Shown: positions 6,802 to 7,976 of the stretch, piece after piece
How positions within the stretch are numbered: the stretch's first letter is position 1
Layout of the letters: each line of letters begins with the position of its first letter
Assembly: GCA_013695405.1 (NCBI GenBank)
Contig: JACDAO010000591.1
Span: 1-7,976 of the forward strand
Direction: 5' to 3'
DNA from: Acidobacteriota bacterium
GTDB lineage: Bacteria > Acidobacteriota > Vicinamibacteria > Vicinamibacterales > Vicinamibacteraceae
DNA: 7,976 nucleotides
Notes under the pieces: generated by a model
Databases searched by the model: none
Told to the model about the DNA's origin: nothing
The model's input: only the letters and a program-made list of their open reading frames with translations
Translations under genes and position numbers: made by a program

Positions 6802-7951
6802 GCAGTACCTTGCGGGAGTGCTGGCCCTGGTGGTCGCTGGCTGCGCCGCGGCGACCACGGCCGGCATCGGGGACCCTGGCTCGGCCACTGCTCCCGCCAG
6901 TGCACCCGCGCGTGAGCCGGCCGAGGTGCCCGCGCTCTCGACGCTGCCGGCCGCCGCCGGTGGCCTGCCCCGCGTCCGGCTGGTCGCCACGGGCGGGACG
7001 ATCAGCAATCGCCGTGGTGGCCGTCTCACCGCCGAGGAACTACTGGCCGCCGTCCCAGGCCTCGACACCATCGCAACCGTGCAGGCCGAGCAGTTCGCCA
7101 ACACCGCCAGTTCGGCGATCACGCTCGAACAGTGGCTGGCGCTGGCACGCAGGATCGAGACGCTGCTCCGCGAGGACGCCGGCCTCTCGGGCATCGTCGT
7201 GACCAGCGGCACCGACACACTCGAGGAACTCGCCTACTTCCTGCACCTGACGGTGCGCGACCGCCGGCCCGTGGTGGTCACCGGTTCAATGCGCAACCCG
7301 AGTCAGGTCGGCTACGAAGGGCCGGCCAACCTGCTGGCCGCCATCCGCGTCGCCGCCACACCTGCCGCCGCCGGGCGGGGAGCATTGGTCGTTCTCAACG
7401 ACGAGATCAACGGCGCCCGCGACGTCACCAAGACCGACGCGCTTCGCCTGCAGACGTTTGCTTCGCGCGGTTTCGGTGCGCTCGGCGTCGTCGACAGCGA
7501 TCGGGTCGTCTTCCGGCGCAATGCCGAGGGGCGCCACACCGCGACATCGGAGTTCGATCTCGATCGCATCGAGACGCTGCCGCGCGTCGACGTGCTGCTG
7601 GTGTACCAGGGGGCGACGGGCGATCTGCTCAAGGCCGCGATCGACCTCGGGGCGCGCGGGCTGGTGCTGGCCACCGCCGGCGCGGGCGCGCTCTCGGGAA
7701 CGCAGGCCGACGGGCTCGCGTATGCGCGGGCCAAAGGCGTGCCCGTGGTGACCACCACCCGGGCCGGTACCGGGCGGATCGCGCCGCCGCCCAGGCCAGC
7801 CAACGCCGACGCGACCGCCGCGCCATCCACACCGTCGCCGCGGCTGGCGGCGGGGGACCTGGCCGCGGTCAAGGCCCGCGTGTTGCTGATGCTGGCGCTG
7901 ACGCGCACCACCGACCCGAGGGAACTGCAGCGAATCCTCGACGAGTACTAG
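6794..7951 (+). CDS. L-asparaginase family lipoprotein (type II-like)
   Basis: A 385-aa member of the asparaginase/glutaminase family (Asn to Asp plus ammonia). Residues 1-17 form a lipoprotein signal ending in the lipobox VAGC (lipidated C17), so it should be anchored in the cell envelope. An Ala/Pro/Glu-rich linker follows to about 58. Catalytic motifs are TGGTI (66-70, nucleophile-type T69), SGTDTLEE (138-145, T140-D141) and RDVTKT (209-214, K213). TGSMRN (163-168) and the C-terminus KARVLLMLALTRTTDP also fit. The lid between TGGTI and ELLAAVPG is short and has no tyrosine. The usual GxGNGN is GAGALSG (296-302), and a Pro/Ala-rich stretch (330-350) replaces the segment that holds a Glu in E. 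coli AnsB. Activity or substrate range may therefore differ. There is no clear Shine-Dalgarno, and the start depends on the overlapping upstream gene. It could act on another amide. Confidence 0.9.
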   Translation: MRKQYLAGVLALVVAGCAAATTAGIGDPGSATAPASAPAREPAEVPALSTLPAAAGGLPRVRLVATGGTISNRRGGRLTAEELLAAVPGLDTIATVQAEQFANTASSAITLEQWLALARRIETLLREDAGLSGIVVTSGTDTLEELAYFLHLTVRDRRPVVVTGSMRNPSQVGYEGPANLLAAIRVAATPAAAGRGALVVLNDEINGARDVTKTDALRLQTFASRGFGALGVVDSDRVVFRRNAEGRHTATSEFDLDRIETLPRVDVLLVYQGATGDLLKAAIDLGARGLVLATAGAGALSGTQADGLAYARAKGVPVVTTTRAGTGRIAPPPRPANADATAAPSTPSPRLAAGDLAAVKARVLLMLALTRTTDPRELQRILDEY

Positions 7952-7976
7952 CGCCGGCGACCGGTGACCACCACCA

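Noticed and set aside
6256..7218. A 320-codon minus-strand frame across the intergenic region and the asparaginase
   Set aside because: Its translation is low-complexity Ala/Ser/Arg and is antisense to the clear asparaginase motifs.
7952..7976. Possible terminator after the asparaginase gene
   Set aside because: Only 25 bases remain. There is a small CCGG-type pairing but no adequate stem and no T-tract.

Overview
The window is strongly GC-rich by eye, with G or C at most third codon positions. It looks like a chromosomal piece from a high-GC soil-type bacterium. The domain content and the look of the uncharacterised exported protein suggest Acidobacteriota (Vicinamibacteria-like). That placement is inference from memory, not a search result.

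The layout is two divergent gene blocks. The left block (6307 down to the left edge, minus strand) is a tight three-gene operon. It runs from a 473-aa exported protein of unknown function, through a 990-aa AddB-type protein (inactive helicase plus RecB-family nuclease with an Fe-S cluster motif), to an AddA-type UvrD helicase cut off by the window edge. The first junction is a 2-base gap and the second an 8-base overlap. The AddA gene is open from 1918 to the edge with no stop.

The right block (plus strand) starts with a small 68-aa protein (91 aa from an upstream ATG) that overlaps by 8 bases a 385-aa lipoprotein of the L-asparaginase family. A plausible sigma-70 promoter and a leader hairpin precede it. 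The asparaginase keeps the catalytic Thr, Thr-Asp and Lys motifs but appears to lack the lid Tyr and the inter-subunit Asn and Glu of the E. coli enzyme.

The divergent intergenic region (6308-6594) holds three DnaA-box-like sequences in one orientation and a perfect 8-bp inverted repeat that overlaps one of them. AddA and AddB together should form the end-resection helicase-nuclease for double-strand break repair. The right block is probably an envelope or nitrogen-scavenging unit. Nothing indicates mobile elements, CRISPR arrays, tRNA or rRNA. No clearly new multi-gene system is visible. The best leads are the intergenic region, the atypical asparaginase with its small partner, and the exported protein tied to addBA.
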